The notes under the pieces were generated by a model, which saw only the letters and a list, made by a program, of their open reading frames with translations, did no database searches and had not been told where the DNA came from. The position numbers were made by a program, and so were the translations under genes. Shown in pieces: positions 23,248 to 33,403 of a stretch of 64,000 bases of DNA; the stretch's first letter is position 1; each line of letters begins with the position of its first letter. The stretch comes from Pseudopithomyces maydicus (Eukaryota; Ascomycota; Dothideomycetes; Pleosporales; Didymosphaeriaceae), in the NCBI GenBank assembly GCA_026873275.1, contig JANTUC010000001.1:3038001-3102000 (forward strand), read 5' to 3'.

Positions 23248-24190
23248 CTAGTTGAACTCACGAGCGTGCTCCCTCTTGGAGATCTTGCCAAGAGCGGGTC
23301 CGGGGATGGTGTAGCTGGAGAAAGAAGAGTACAGGGTGAAAAGAATTCCAGGGTCTACCATATGTTGTTAGCATACATCCACACACACATATCAATTATA
23401 TCGCAGAACTCACCAGTGGACTTGTAGAAGCTCGTAGCAGGAACACCACCCGAGATCTTAGCAGAGCCACCGCCAGAAACGGCAAAGTTGATGCACTGGG
23501 GGTAGGCCTGGGCGCCGTTGGCAGAGTTAGCTGCGTGCAGAGCGATGATCTCGTGGCGGACGACGTAGTTGCCGGCAGCGAGGTTGGAGGGGATGGTGAC
23601 GGTCCAGGTGTTGTTGTTAGCGATCAGCTTGTCGGTCGCCCAGTTTCCGGGGTTGGAGCCAGAGACCCAGCCAGCCTGGTCGAGCTTGATCCACTGGAGG
23701 GATGCGGCGGAGACGGAACCACAGTCACCGTTGCAGGCGGCGATGTAGTCGATCACGGGTCTGGGGAATTAAATGTTAGTATGCTTGAATGCTTGGCTTT
23801 TGGTCACGTTTTGAGTAGAGTGTTTTCAACATTCTTTGACTGCTTTTGAGAAGATATGGAACAAGAGAAGGTAGAAACGTACCCCTTGTGAGTGACGGGC
23901 CATGTGTCCCAGTAGAAGGTAGCTGTGCTTCCCGCCTTAATGTTCACGTATGCGCCATTGCTCGTGCCCTGCTTGTGGCACGCGATGGCTGACGTTCCGA
24001 AAGCATCGGGGCTCACGAATCCGTTGTCCAGGTTGTCGGCCTTCCAGCCCACGGTCTTGGGCACCGGGTTCTGGTACTGAAGAGCGGCATTCCAACCCTG
24101 GTACAGGACGCCATCAGCCTTGACCTGCTCAACGTGGCCGTGGGCGGATACGAGCGCGGGAAGCGCAGTGATGAGGAAGGAAGAACGCAT
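23248..24190 (-). CDS. AA9 lytic polysaccharide monooxygenase
   Basis: Secreted copper enzyme predicted to cleave cellulose or related glucans oxidatively. It is 253 aa in three exons: 24190-23883, 23760-23414 and 23354-23248. Introns are 122 nt (GTACGT...CCCCAG) and 59 nt (GTGAGT...GGTAG). The signal peptide MRSSFLITALPALVSA ends directly before HGHV, so the mature protein begins with the copper-binding His1. The second brace histidine is in WPVTHKG (about residue 101). The third-ligand region is AYPQCINF. Other family landmarks are ACHKQG, WIKLDQAGW, NYVVRHEIIALH and STDPGILFTLY. There is no CBM1. The last exon supplies the typical SYTIPGPAL tail. Confidence 0.95.
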
Positions 24191-26295
24191 GATTGGGTGT
24201 ATCGTGTGCGAAGTAGATGGAGGTGTGCTTTGTGTAGATGCGTTATATTAAGAGGAGCGGGAGAGAAGGAAGTGATGCGCGTTGCACTGACGAGAAAATC
24301 ACTACTGACCCGGGTTTTTCACTGCTTTTATATGGCATCTATACTCCCTTGTTCGTGACTCGCCCCTGCAAGTCTTGTTCCCGGAGCCCAACCCTCTACA
24401 CCATCTGCTTTGTTCCCCCATATTGCTCGCCACGACGGCGACCCGGTTCGGAGTTGCGGCATGTGGAAGGACTGAAGCATGGCAAGTCACTTGATGCACG
24501 ACCGGGCAAAGCTTTCCACGAGTGAGGAATAGTCAGATAACGACGGACCTATGGGGAAACGTAGAAAGGCTTTTTAGCAATATGTATAATCCCGACGTGA
24601 CCGTTGGGCTATGCGTGGAGCGATATTAATCTATGTTCGGCTCCAGACGTTGACCATGCCGGCTAGAATGGAGAGGTCAGGGGATGCCGGTCCCGTAGAG
24701 CGCCATACAGACGACAAGGATAATGTTATTCGTTCGCTTCCAAAACCTTCGATCAACAAAGTGGGTACTCAGCTAGGCATGATGGATTAGTTTCGATGTT
24801 CACTGAGGTGTTGATGTAAACGAACATAGTCAGGTACATGTATGTAGGTATGAGCCGTTAGAATGATACACTGACAACATCAAACTTAACAGAATCGAGA
24901 TACAAGCAGTGGCGTTCGTTCGAACGTTCAGGCGCACAAGCACGTGCTTCATCGTTGTAGTGGCGCTCGGATGTTGTGGATATTAGCCGGTATGCCGGTC
25001 CGTATCCCTCCGCATTAATTGAAGACCTATCCTCGAATTACAACGAAGGGTCTAGAAAATGACGACACGACGCATGACATTTGGCGCCTGACAGATGCGT
25101 ACCCCATGGGGTCCTTTGTTGCACAGCGCTAGATCGATTTCACTGTGCAGGACGGCAGGATTTCGGTTGAGTTCGTGCATACGGTTGACTAGAACAGGAA
25201 AATTCCGCGGAGTATGTTTACTAAGAGAATAGGATCGTAGTCGAAAGATGTGATTCAGAGGCGAAGGCTGAATAGATAAGTACCTTGATAGATTCTCGAA
25301 ACTAGTTTCCCGGCACCGGAGGTTGAACCAAGATAACCAATATACAATTCCACCGTCACTAATGCAAGGGCCGAACATGGCGTAAGGATTTACGGACATC
25401 TGTTCCTTAGCTGCAGAATCGATGTACATAGGTAGCATAGCTCCAGCCAAGCATACCCACTTAAAATCACATGAGGCTACTGAAGTAGCGGTACCTGAGA
25501 TTTAGTAGGCAGCGCATATGCTTTCACGAATTTACTCTCCCCCACGCCTACCATAAAAATTTCTCAGTCTATTCCAGGATAAGCGATTTACCTATATGTA
25601 CATCCCGACTTCTCTCTTTTTACCATGCCTGCTCGTTTCTGGACCAACAAATCAAATGTTATAATTTTGGTACTCAGAAGAAATGACCGATTGTGTGGAT
25701 ATGTATCAAACCTTAACATCTGACTAGTTGGTCTTTTGTAATTCAGCGGGGTCTTGACAAACGCGTTGTAAAGCCCGGTAGCGCAAACTAACCACCAAAA
25801 CAATGCAGGCCCGTTAAGGAAGCCGATTGGGTGTCGTTCGGTTTACCTGTCTGTTGGGCGATCCACCAAACCTATCAGTCCCAAAGGTGCAACATGCCGG
25901 TTTCAAGCTGGAGCCGCCGACCCTGTCGATGCCGTATGACCTGGCGGGGATCTACAAGTTCTGTATTTTAGTGGTGACACTAATTCCTGGCCGTCATTCG
26001 CAGAACCATCCAGCCTTTGGTAAAACAAAGGACAGATGAATTTAAACTAAACTTTACAGACCTCATCACGTGTGTATTGAATACCGGACTCTTTTAAATA
26101 GAGAATTGTGTTATTTGTAGCTTCATAATTTGTATTCCTATCACCAACTCATTTTCCCATCAAGACAACTGCATAAGCAAGTACTCGGAACCGAGACACC
26201 TCGCGATCCAAAGGTTCTTCTCTTCCTCTTTCCCTATCAACCTAGGAGTGATCTTGATCATTCCTAGTGCTCAATGGGCTCGAGCCGGAGGGTCC
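24191..26295. other. Intergenic, no gene supported
   Basis: 2.1 kb containing the AA9 promoter side and the 3' flank of PAN3. The minus-strand frame 25052-25450 (132 codons) has no recognisable motif, and its splice context is unclear. It is not called. Confidence 0.4.
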
Positions 26296-28565
26296 CTACT
26301 TCCCCGACTGTCGTCCTGCTCTAACCAAATCCTGGAAGCTAGACTCTAGACCGCGTTTCAGCTCCCTATAGCTGACAATCAGTACGTTCTGTTCGTCGCG
26401 GCTGACCAGCATAATCTTTTCGTCTGTCCCAGCATCTAGCTTGTTGAGACAGTCGAGCACGTGCGCAAGATTCGTGACTGGGTGACCGTTCGCGTCGACT
26501 TGGTGGAACACGTAATCGCGGAAGAGCTTCAAGTAGTATCTGTCTCCGGTCTCCGCCCACAATGACGAGGCGCCCGGGCCTGCGCTTCCAGGAACGTGCT
26601 GCGACGCGTCGAGCTCCGGGCGTTCATTGACAAAGTTCAGTTTGATGAGGAGACGCACTAGGCGCGAGGACTCGAGTTCGCGGGCAAGAGTGTTGGTCAA
26701 AGTGTCTTGTACGTGCAGCTCGCTGTCAAATACTGCAGCCATTTGATCTGCCATGCCACCTAAGAAGTTATCAATGTCCCGAGGGCCACTGGTCGTGGGC
26801 GAGGAAGGTGCACCGGCGCTTGGCTGTGGGGTGATCAACCATTGTACACATTCTTTCAAACGCCCAGTGTAGGTTTTTGTGAAGTGGTCCATGGACTTTT
26901 GCATGTTCAAATGAGCAGTCATATTGCCATTTGCAATGCAAAGGATGAGTCGCCCAAGCTGGGTCAGGTCATCTGATTGAAGTTCTGAAAGGGATCGTGC
27001 GTTTTCATGTTGCACAACGTCCAGGATACCGCATGCGTTGAGTCGTATGCGATTTTTCGATGTCAGTAATATCTTCGAGGGTGTAATAAGACGCGCAGCC
27101 AGTCCAGCCCCATGGATGGTCTTAAGCGCGGACGCTATCTGTACGATGTATCCCCAAAGAACGTGCTCGGGCACAGGATTAGCAGGCCCTTGCCTGGGGT
27201 GATAACGCGGCATTTGCGCCTGTTTAAAATGTTCATCTGCGAGTGTTTTGGAATTCGGATGGTAATCGGTGACCAGGATGAGCGAACTGTCTCCAAATGC
27301 TCGTGTCGTGAAAGCTTCGTGAATCGTGACCACACTGCCGTTCAATATTCGCTTCCATGCTTGAGCAGAGCGGATGGCAGTCTCATTGGTAAGACGGAAA
27401 TTCTCCAAGCGACGAAGGGCGTACATATTGCCGTCTTTGCTAGAGACGGCTTTGTAGACCCAGTTGGTATATCCAAAAATGGACTGGTTCTTCTGCTGCG
27501 ACGTATCCAAACAGAAGAGAGAATGGAATTGTTCTATGGGGGGAATGTTGGAGTTTGGGACGACTTGCCGGGAAATCTCTGCCTTCTTTTGCAGGTCTTC
27601 ACGGAGAGCGTCCGGGATGAAGAAGTCGTGGGCAGTGCGTTGGTAACCCAACAGCCCGGTTGGCTGAGGACCGACAGGCCAATATAGGTGGTATGCAGGC
27701 GATGATTGGAAAGCACCGGCATTTTGATAATAGGAAGCACCGGAGAGCGAAGGGTCCTGAGCGTATGGGTTGATGGCTGCAGTTTGATGACCAGCGGCAG
27801 TGATGGCAGATATGGCAGGGGTGCTGAATGGGTCGTAGCTCATGGCTTGTGCTTGTGAATTGGGATCCACCTGTCCGCTTAGCATGTGCAGTGATTTTAC
27901 GGAGGTCGAATTGTTCATCCGAAAGCGGTGGAGCGGGTTCAAGAGTGTAACGAGACCAGACCTACCATCTGATTGTCAAATGCTTGCCCTGGGACGAACT
28001 CAGCAAAGTCCTGCTGCGGGTGCCATTCCACGGCTGGTTCTTTCGTCTGCATGTTGGGCGTGCTTGCAGCTGACGGGGCAGCTGACGGCTTTAGCTAGAG
28101 GGCAAGGGCGACTGGCGGCTCGACTTACTGGAGCGCTGTGACTTTGGGGTGAAGATGGCGGCATTCGCAGCTTTGGGCGAAATGGCAGCGCCGCGCGAGG
28201 AGGGAGTAAGAGAGCCATTGGTGCTGGCCTGCAGTGGTGTGAAAGATGGCGAATCGACGTTGAAGCGCTTCATCTTGTTCTCGTTCTGACCTAGCTTTGC
28301 GGAGTCGTGGATATAGGGACATGCTGAAGCGTGTGTCATTGAGGAGCCCCGGGGACGGGCAGCGAGGACCTACTGTTCTCGTAGCGGCAGTGGCCGTAAA
28401 TGGTCACATTGCGACAGAAGGTGGTTTTGGCTTCTAGGAGGTTCAGGTCAGACGTGTGTGAAGGAGCGGACGGGATGTTGGCCCAAGCATACCGCGACCT
28501 TTGGGCCTGGGAGAGGGCACGCCCCGCCGCGAGTCCCCCGCCGAGCCGCCGTAGGTGGTGGCCAT
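26296..28565 (-). CDS. PAN3: PAN3, regulatory subunit of PAN2-PAN3 deadenylase
   Basis: Adaptor that brings PAN2 to poly(A)-binding protein for poly(A) trimming in the cytoplasm. Five exons encode 672 aa: 28565-28493, 28433-28374, 28323-28129, 28081-27966 and 27870-26296. Introns are 59, 50, 47 and 95 nt. The start MATTYGGSAGDSRRG leads to a CCCH zinc finger split by intron 2 (CRNVTIYGHC...CPYIH, C-x8-C-x5-C-x3-H). A disordered linker contains the PAM2-like EWHPQQDFAEFVPGQAF. The large last exon is the pseudokinase (YALRRLENFRL, GLAARLITPSKIL), coiled coil and C-terminal knob (YYLKLFRDYVFHQ). Intron 3 has two AG acceptors 12 nt apart. Confidence 0.94.
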
Positions 28566-29606
28566 GGAGCGTCCCGGATGGGCGGGGGCGGTGTGGGTGT
28601 GGGTGTGCGAGTGCGAGGGCGGGCGCTGCAGCAGGCGGGTGGTCTGGGGCGACGAGGTGTGGGCGGAGGTCTGGTCGCTGGTCCGGGGCGCGTGGGGCAG
28701 CGACGTCTTGCGTTCTGAGCCTGTGCTATCCGAAGAGCCTGGGCCGCTTCTACTCCATTTGGGCGTCTTCTGTGCTTTGGCGCGTCGTGAGGTCTTGCCG
28801 TGCTTCTGGGGCGTTGTTTCACCCCGGCGCAGCTCGGCGGGCGGGTCCAGCGTGGGGATCGAGTCCCGCGACGACGACGACGACGTCAGCTCGGAGAGGG
28901 ACCTCGAGGCGCTCGTGGGCGTGTCGGAGCCGGCTGACAGGCTCGCACGCGTCGGGGGGTGGGCCAGCGGAGAGTGGGCGGGCGTGAGGTCGAGGGCGCG
29001 GGCGGGCTCTGCTTTGTTCGTGTCTGGCTGGGGTTGGGTCGAGTGGGTTCGTACGTGACTGCGGTGTGCTCCTGGCAGCATGTCAATTGACGGTCCCGCA
29101 CGTTCGTCGTAGCATGGCGGCGCGGGGAGCGCTGGGCAGAGTCGTCTCCCAGCCCGCCCGACGACATGGCCCAGGGTTCCGACGTCGTCTCGATGGCGGC
29201 CAAAGTGGAGTAGAGTACGAGGGGACTGACTGGCTGGCTGCTGGGCTCGCTGAAGCTCACATGCAACGCGAGGCGATGCTCCACCCCGCGGCTATTCCTG
29301 CTGCTTCCAGAGTCAACGACGGCTGCGTCTCCATGGGCAGGCGCACTGCGACATCCAAAGAACGGGCGGTGCAAGAAGGCGTGCCTCGTCGCGCTGGGCC
29401 TGCCTATCAGACGACGCCCGCCCGCATCCCTGCGTCTGCGTTGCGACGAGAGACGGCGGGCGGGCGGGCGCGGCGCTTAGTCACGCGACGTGCCATCACC
29501 AACATGGGCTGCACATGTATATCTATAGGAAGAGGGAGGGGCCGAGCTGGACAGGTGGGGGGTGGGTTCAATGGTGGATTCAGGATGATGGATTGTATAT
29601 ACACGA
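28566..29606. other. GC-rich PAN3 upstream region, no gene seen
   Basis: High-GC sequence upstream of PAN3. Overlapping open frames on both strands are compositional artefacts of the GC bias. They read as low-complexity Arg/Pro/Ser or Gly/Arg with no domain. The region is likely PAN3 promoter and leader. Confidence 0.45.
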
Positions 29607-29809
29607 GTGATTTGTACATGGGAAGGAAGGGAGGGAGGGAGGGAGGTAACAAAAGGCAGGCACGGGCTCGACCGTGCCACCACCAAGGCGATGGATGGGC
29701 AGTAGACTATAAGAAAGGAGACGGATTGAGCTGGATGAATGGGAAATAGGTTTGATTTACATATATATGTACCTAGGTATGTAGGTAGTCAGATATATTT
29801 GTACATGGT

Positions 29810-29861
29810 AAGGAAGGAAGGAAGGAAGGAAGGAAAGAAGGAAAGAAGGAAGGCAGGAAGG
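29810..29861. repeat. GGAA/GAAA microsatellite
   Basis: About 50 nt of purine-only AAGG repeats with AAAG variants, inside the second unit of the diverged direct repeat. The first unit carries the equivalent GGGA-rich tract at about 29620-29646. Confidence 0.9.
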
Positions 29862-29966
29862 TGACAAAAGGCAGGCACTAGCTTGACCATGCCATCACCA
29901 AGGCGATGGATAGGCATTAGACTATAGCAAGAGGGAGGATCGAGACAGATAGACCGCAGATGGCTC

Positions 29967-30026
29967 CATGCAGCCGAGTCCATGCAGCTGAGATAGCATG
30001 CAGCCGAGTCCATGTAGCTGAGATAC
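29967..30026. repeat. 30-bp tandem repeat, two copies
   Basis: Two adjacent 30-nt units at 29967-29996 and 29997-30026 differ at two positions. Each begins CATGCAGCCGAGTCCATG and ends AGCTGAGATA plus one base. They lie between the second and third diverged repeat units. Confidence 0.9.
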
Positions 30027-30551
30027 CTAGGTAGCATGCACATGTAGGTAGTTACCTACGTTGATATCCATGAAGGAAGGTACGCAGGTGACAAGGTAGG
30101 CACTGACTTGAACATGCGTATTCATCAACAAGAGCGTGAACAAGATAAATAGACGGCAGAGCGCTCATGCCTCGGGATGATGCAGTCACAGGTAGGCAGT
30201 CCGGACTGACACTGGCTTGGCCGTGTCGTTCAACCTTCCCCCCAGCTGCTCGCTCCTTCCTCTAGCCAGGAGGACGCACCTGCGAACTCATGGCCCACAA
30301 ATCTCAAATGCCACTGCTCTATACAAGTAACTATATTCTCTCCCTCACTGCTCAACTTGACGAACGAGTCAACCTGGCCGAATCTCACCTCCAGCGGACT
30401 CTCACGGACCTGCTTTATAGGCTCTCACTATGTTCCCGACGCCCACCTTCACTTGGGCACGCGGCACGCGCCTCCAGACCCAACGCACCCAAATATCTCC
30501 TGGTCTCTCGCCCGCAACAGCCACAAACTTGCTACTTGCACCAAACCCAAT

Positions 30552-31403
30552 ATGGAACCTTTCAAACAAGAGGGCTCTCAAGACCCAGGCATGAACGCTG
30601 CAGCACCAGACGGCTATGATGACTTCCAAGCCCAGTCGCTCAAGTTTCCGTACCACCAATACAAAGCGAACAACATCGAACCATGCGCCATCGCAGATCA
30701 GAGCAGTTCGCCGATTCATATGCTCATCTGCGGACACCTGGTTGCTATCGACAACCCTAGCGGACCTGCTGACAACCGTTGTGGGCTGAACTGCTTGCAT
30801 GTTGCCGACTGGATGAAGCAGCAGAATATCAAAGCAGCCGAGAAGAGTATGGATTTCCACGCTGGCAATGATTTGGGGCACCTCGTCCTGCCCAAGGAAT
30901 CCGAATTCCTAGAGCAACGGAGTATTTACTGCGAGGTGTGCTATGGTATCCCTGCTAGTAGTTTTTTCGTCGGAAACCGCGAGACACCCTACAAACGCGC
31001 ACTCGCCCTTACCCGATCTGTCATCGAGTACTATACCAGCTACAGTCAAAAGGAGATCCTTGATCGGTTGTGCTTGCCTTTCAGCAACCCCAATGCGCTT
31101 CCCCACGATTGGAAGTTAGCGCACCTGTTGCGTTGTGGACACGAGGTATGGGCTCAGCCTGCTCGACCTTGTGCGTCGAACTGCTCGGACAATCCCCAAT
31201 GCAAGGGTACTATTTTCCCCGGAAATTTCAAGCAGGGTGATGCCATATTCTGTCATGAGTGTACGCACCGTGCTGAGATGGTTTATCAGCGATATGCAAA
31301 CGCCAGCAAGAGCAGCGCTATGCTAGGGTCGAAGCATGGAATGAATGGCGTACTTGTGCCTATAATAGCAACAAATTCTGCACAAGATCTTCCCTTTCCC
31401 TAG
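30552..31403 (+). CDS. Protein with duplicated Cys/His (CGH) module
   Basis: 283 aa from ATG 30552 in one exon; the frame is open upstream, but this start precedes the first conserved-looking part. Two similar segments are visible. The first has HMLICGHLVAI, then RCGLNCLH, then YCEVCYG. The second has HLLRCGHEVWA, then RPCASNC, then IFCHECTHR. Each therefore holds CGH, C-x3-C and C-x2-C, a pattern that could bind one or two zinc ions. The spacing does not match a RING, ZZ or B-box that I know. There is no signal peptide or membrane segment. The duplicated module is seen directly; zinc binding is inferred and the function unknown. Confidence 0.65.
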   Translation: MEPFKQEGSQDPGMNAAAPDGYDDFQAQSLKFPYHQYKANNIEPCAIADQSSSPIHMLICGHLVAIDNPSGPADNRCGLNCLHVADWMKQQNIKAAEKSMDFHAGNDLGHLVLPKESEFLEQRSIYCEVCYGIPASSFFVGNRETPYKRALALTRSVIEYYTSYSQKEILDRLCLPFSNPNALPHDWKLAHLLRCGHEVWAQPARPCASNCSDNPQCKGTIFPGNFKQGDAIFCHECTHRAEMVYQRYANASKSSAMLGSKHGMNGVLVPIIATNSAQDLPFP

Positions 31404-33403
31404 GCCATGACACCATATACTACTTCTTCCAGTCTAGTAGGCTGTGAGTAGGTTCTGGCAGCGGGGAAGCTGCCTATACATTCTGGACATGGTAATGGCA
31501 GCAACTCTACCGGTGTGAGTACTTTTGGACGATCGTGGGGCATGCTGCGGGTCACTTCAGCTTATTCAAATCAGTATTCTGAGTAGATCCTGCCAATTCC
31601 GACCGCACATTGATTTGCGTAGGATCTGCACGTTGAATCTTATGGTGTTTTTGGAAGTCTTCGTCAACTACAAGAAATTGAAAAGGCTGTTTGTTGTTGT
31701 ATGGAGGGTCATCTAGACAAATTTGGCTAGGTGTAAAGGGAAACCACGAGCTGATAGTCATGCTTATGGAGCTAATAATGAGACTGCGGCCCCGAATTTG
31801 GATAACTCTACTCTCCATATGCCTTTTTACAGAGTGTAATCTTGCCATCTATGTAACGCCAAAGGTGTTGGGAACTTACGCAGGGTTTATGCCTGGAACA
31901 AGACATTCCCCTACATCCACTGGCTCCTTTGACAAACACGGCAGGAAACAGACAGTTGAGATAGCCGAAATATCTTGATCGACATTACCTCATATAAGCG
32001 TGACCTGTCCCCTGCGATTTCCTAGCCAATACTGAGTTTTTTTGACGCATGTATCACATATGCTCTTATCGTGATCGACTCTGACCAGTCAACAGCAACA
32101 AACTCACCCGTACCCTGTCTTTGCATTGAAAATTGATCGGCGTGATCGAGTACCAATCGGAAGAGATGTCATATTCCATCTCGCTGTGTACTGCGGGAAT
32201 CGACCGGAGGAAAGCGCTCTTTGCACCGACCTGGGTGAGATAAATTGCATCAGTATGCGTGCACATTGGAATCACCAAGCGCAGAAACCTATCGCTGGTG
32301 GAATTCTGGAATTCTGGAGCTCTAGAGTGAGAGCACACATGTGACTATCCGCAACAGTTGGGTTGGGCAACCCTAGACATGCTATACTATGAGAGTTCAG
32401 CAACATCTGCAAACATCTAAATAAAAAAATCTACTATATGGATTACATTCAGCATTTTTCCCAAAGAAAGAAAAAATCAATACAGGCACAGACTAGATCA
32501 GAGGTACCTAGAACTGAAAAAGAGGGTGTCAGAAATCGATTTCTTCTTTCCTGTGTTTCATTTTCCATTGTCGGAAATTGCCGGAATTCTTTTGAGATAG
32601 AAATGCCCCCATTCTTTCCATTTCGAGTATCCTTCGGCCCCATATATCAGTGTGGGAGAACCGCTCGGGACAATACTGGCGGTAGCCACATGAAGTGTGG
32701 CTGTGGTTGTGGCTATGTGGGGCCTTGACATCCGTTCGCCACGCGGTTCCTTTATTCCAATAGTTTTCCCCTGGTACCATCATTTGTTATTTTTGTCCTT
32801 TGTGCGACCCGTTCATCCACGGACTTCTGCACAATAACGATTTTGAGTAGGCAGTCGCAGGCTTGCATCGCACGAATCTGCAAAGCATCATCATATGGCC
32901 GCCTAATCGATCGGACATTGTGTGCTGTGCTGTGCCCTGCCCCTCAAGCCCACTCATCTCTTCGATCCGCGAACTGCAGGCACCGCTCGTAGGACGCAGG
33001 AATGCGCAGTGTACCCTGCATGACGTCCTTACAATCGATATAAATGCGAAACAATAGCGCCTATCGAATAGTAGGACATGCGACCAGGGTTCCAGTGGGA
33101 TTGTGCCGACCAATGAGCTTCGTTCGTTGGGAGCTGAGCGGACTCACCGGTACTCGATTACTTTTCTTAGAACAAAACGCGCAGATGCGTACAACGCGCA
33201 TCACGATGGTAAAGACCCTTTATGTGGTGCTGCTGGAAGGCGGCATTTTTCACGGAACACCCACGTTTCTGAACGACTTTGACGGCTGTTACCACTCGGC
33301 CCGCTTTTTCCTCATCTGATTATACCACGCCTTGCCGTTTTAATAGTCCACGAACGACAGCCTTGTCGACTACCCATTCTAGCCCGATTTGAATCCAGTC
33401 AGA
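31404..33403. other. Intergenic with possible gene remnant
   Basis: No gene could be modelled. On the minus strand, 32266-32108 reads MCTHTDAIYLTQVGAK and beyond, ending at a GTGAGT donor. A second protein-like frame lies at about 31800-31552. They could be two exons of a gene or a remnant, but no acceptor joins them convincingly. Confidence 0.35.

Larger units (their letters stand above)
29607..30240. repeat. Diverged direct repeats, 3-4 decaying units
   Basis: A motif of about 100 nt recurs near 29607, 29791, 30071 and, very worn, 30187. The core is TTGTACATGG, then a GGAA/GGGA microsatellite, then ACAAAAGGCAGGCAC, then a T/CGACC stretch, then CACCAAGGCGATGGAT and a TAGACTATA end. Units one and two align over roughly 100 nt, and most differences are C:G to T:A transitions in the second. 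The third and fourth retain only parts. No ORF or terminal inverted repeat was seen. Confidence 0.7.

Noticed and set aside
25052..25450. 132-codon minus-strand frame
   Set aside because: No recognisable motif and no clear promoter or splice context; too weak to call.
28400..29749. Several 100-230 codon frames on both strands upstream of PAN3
   Set aside because: High GC removes stop codons; the translations are Arg/Pro/Ser/Gly low complexity and overlap on both strands.
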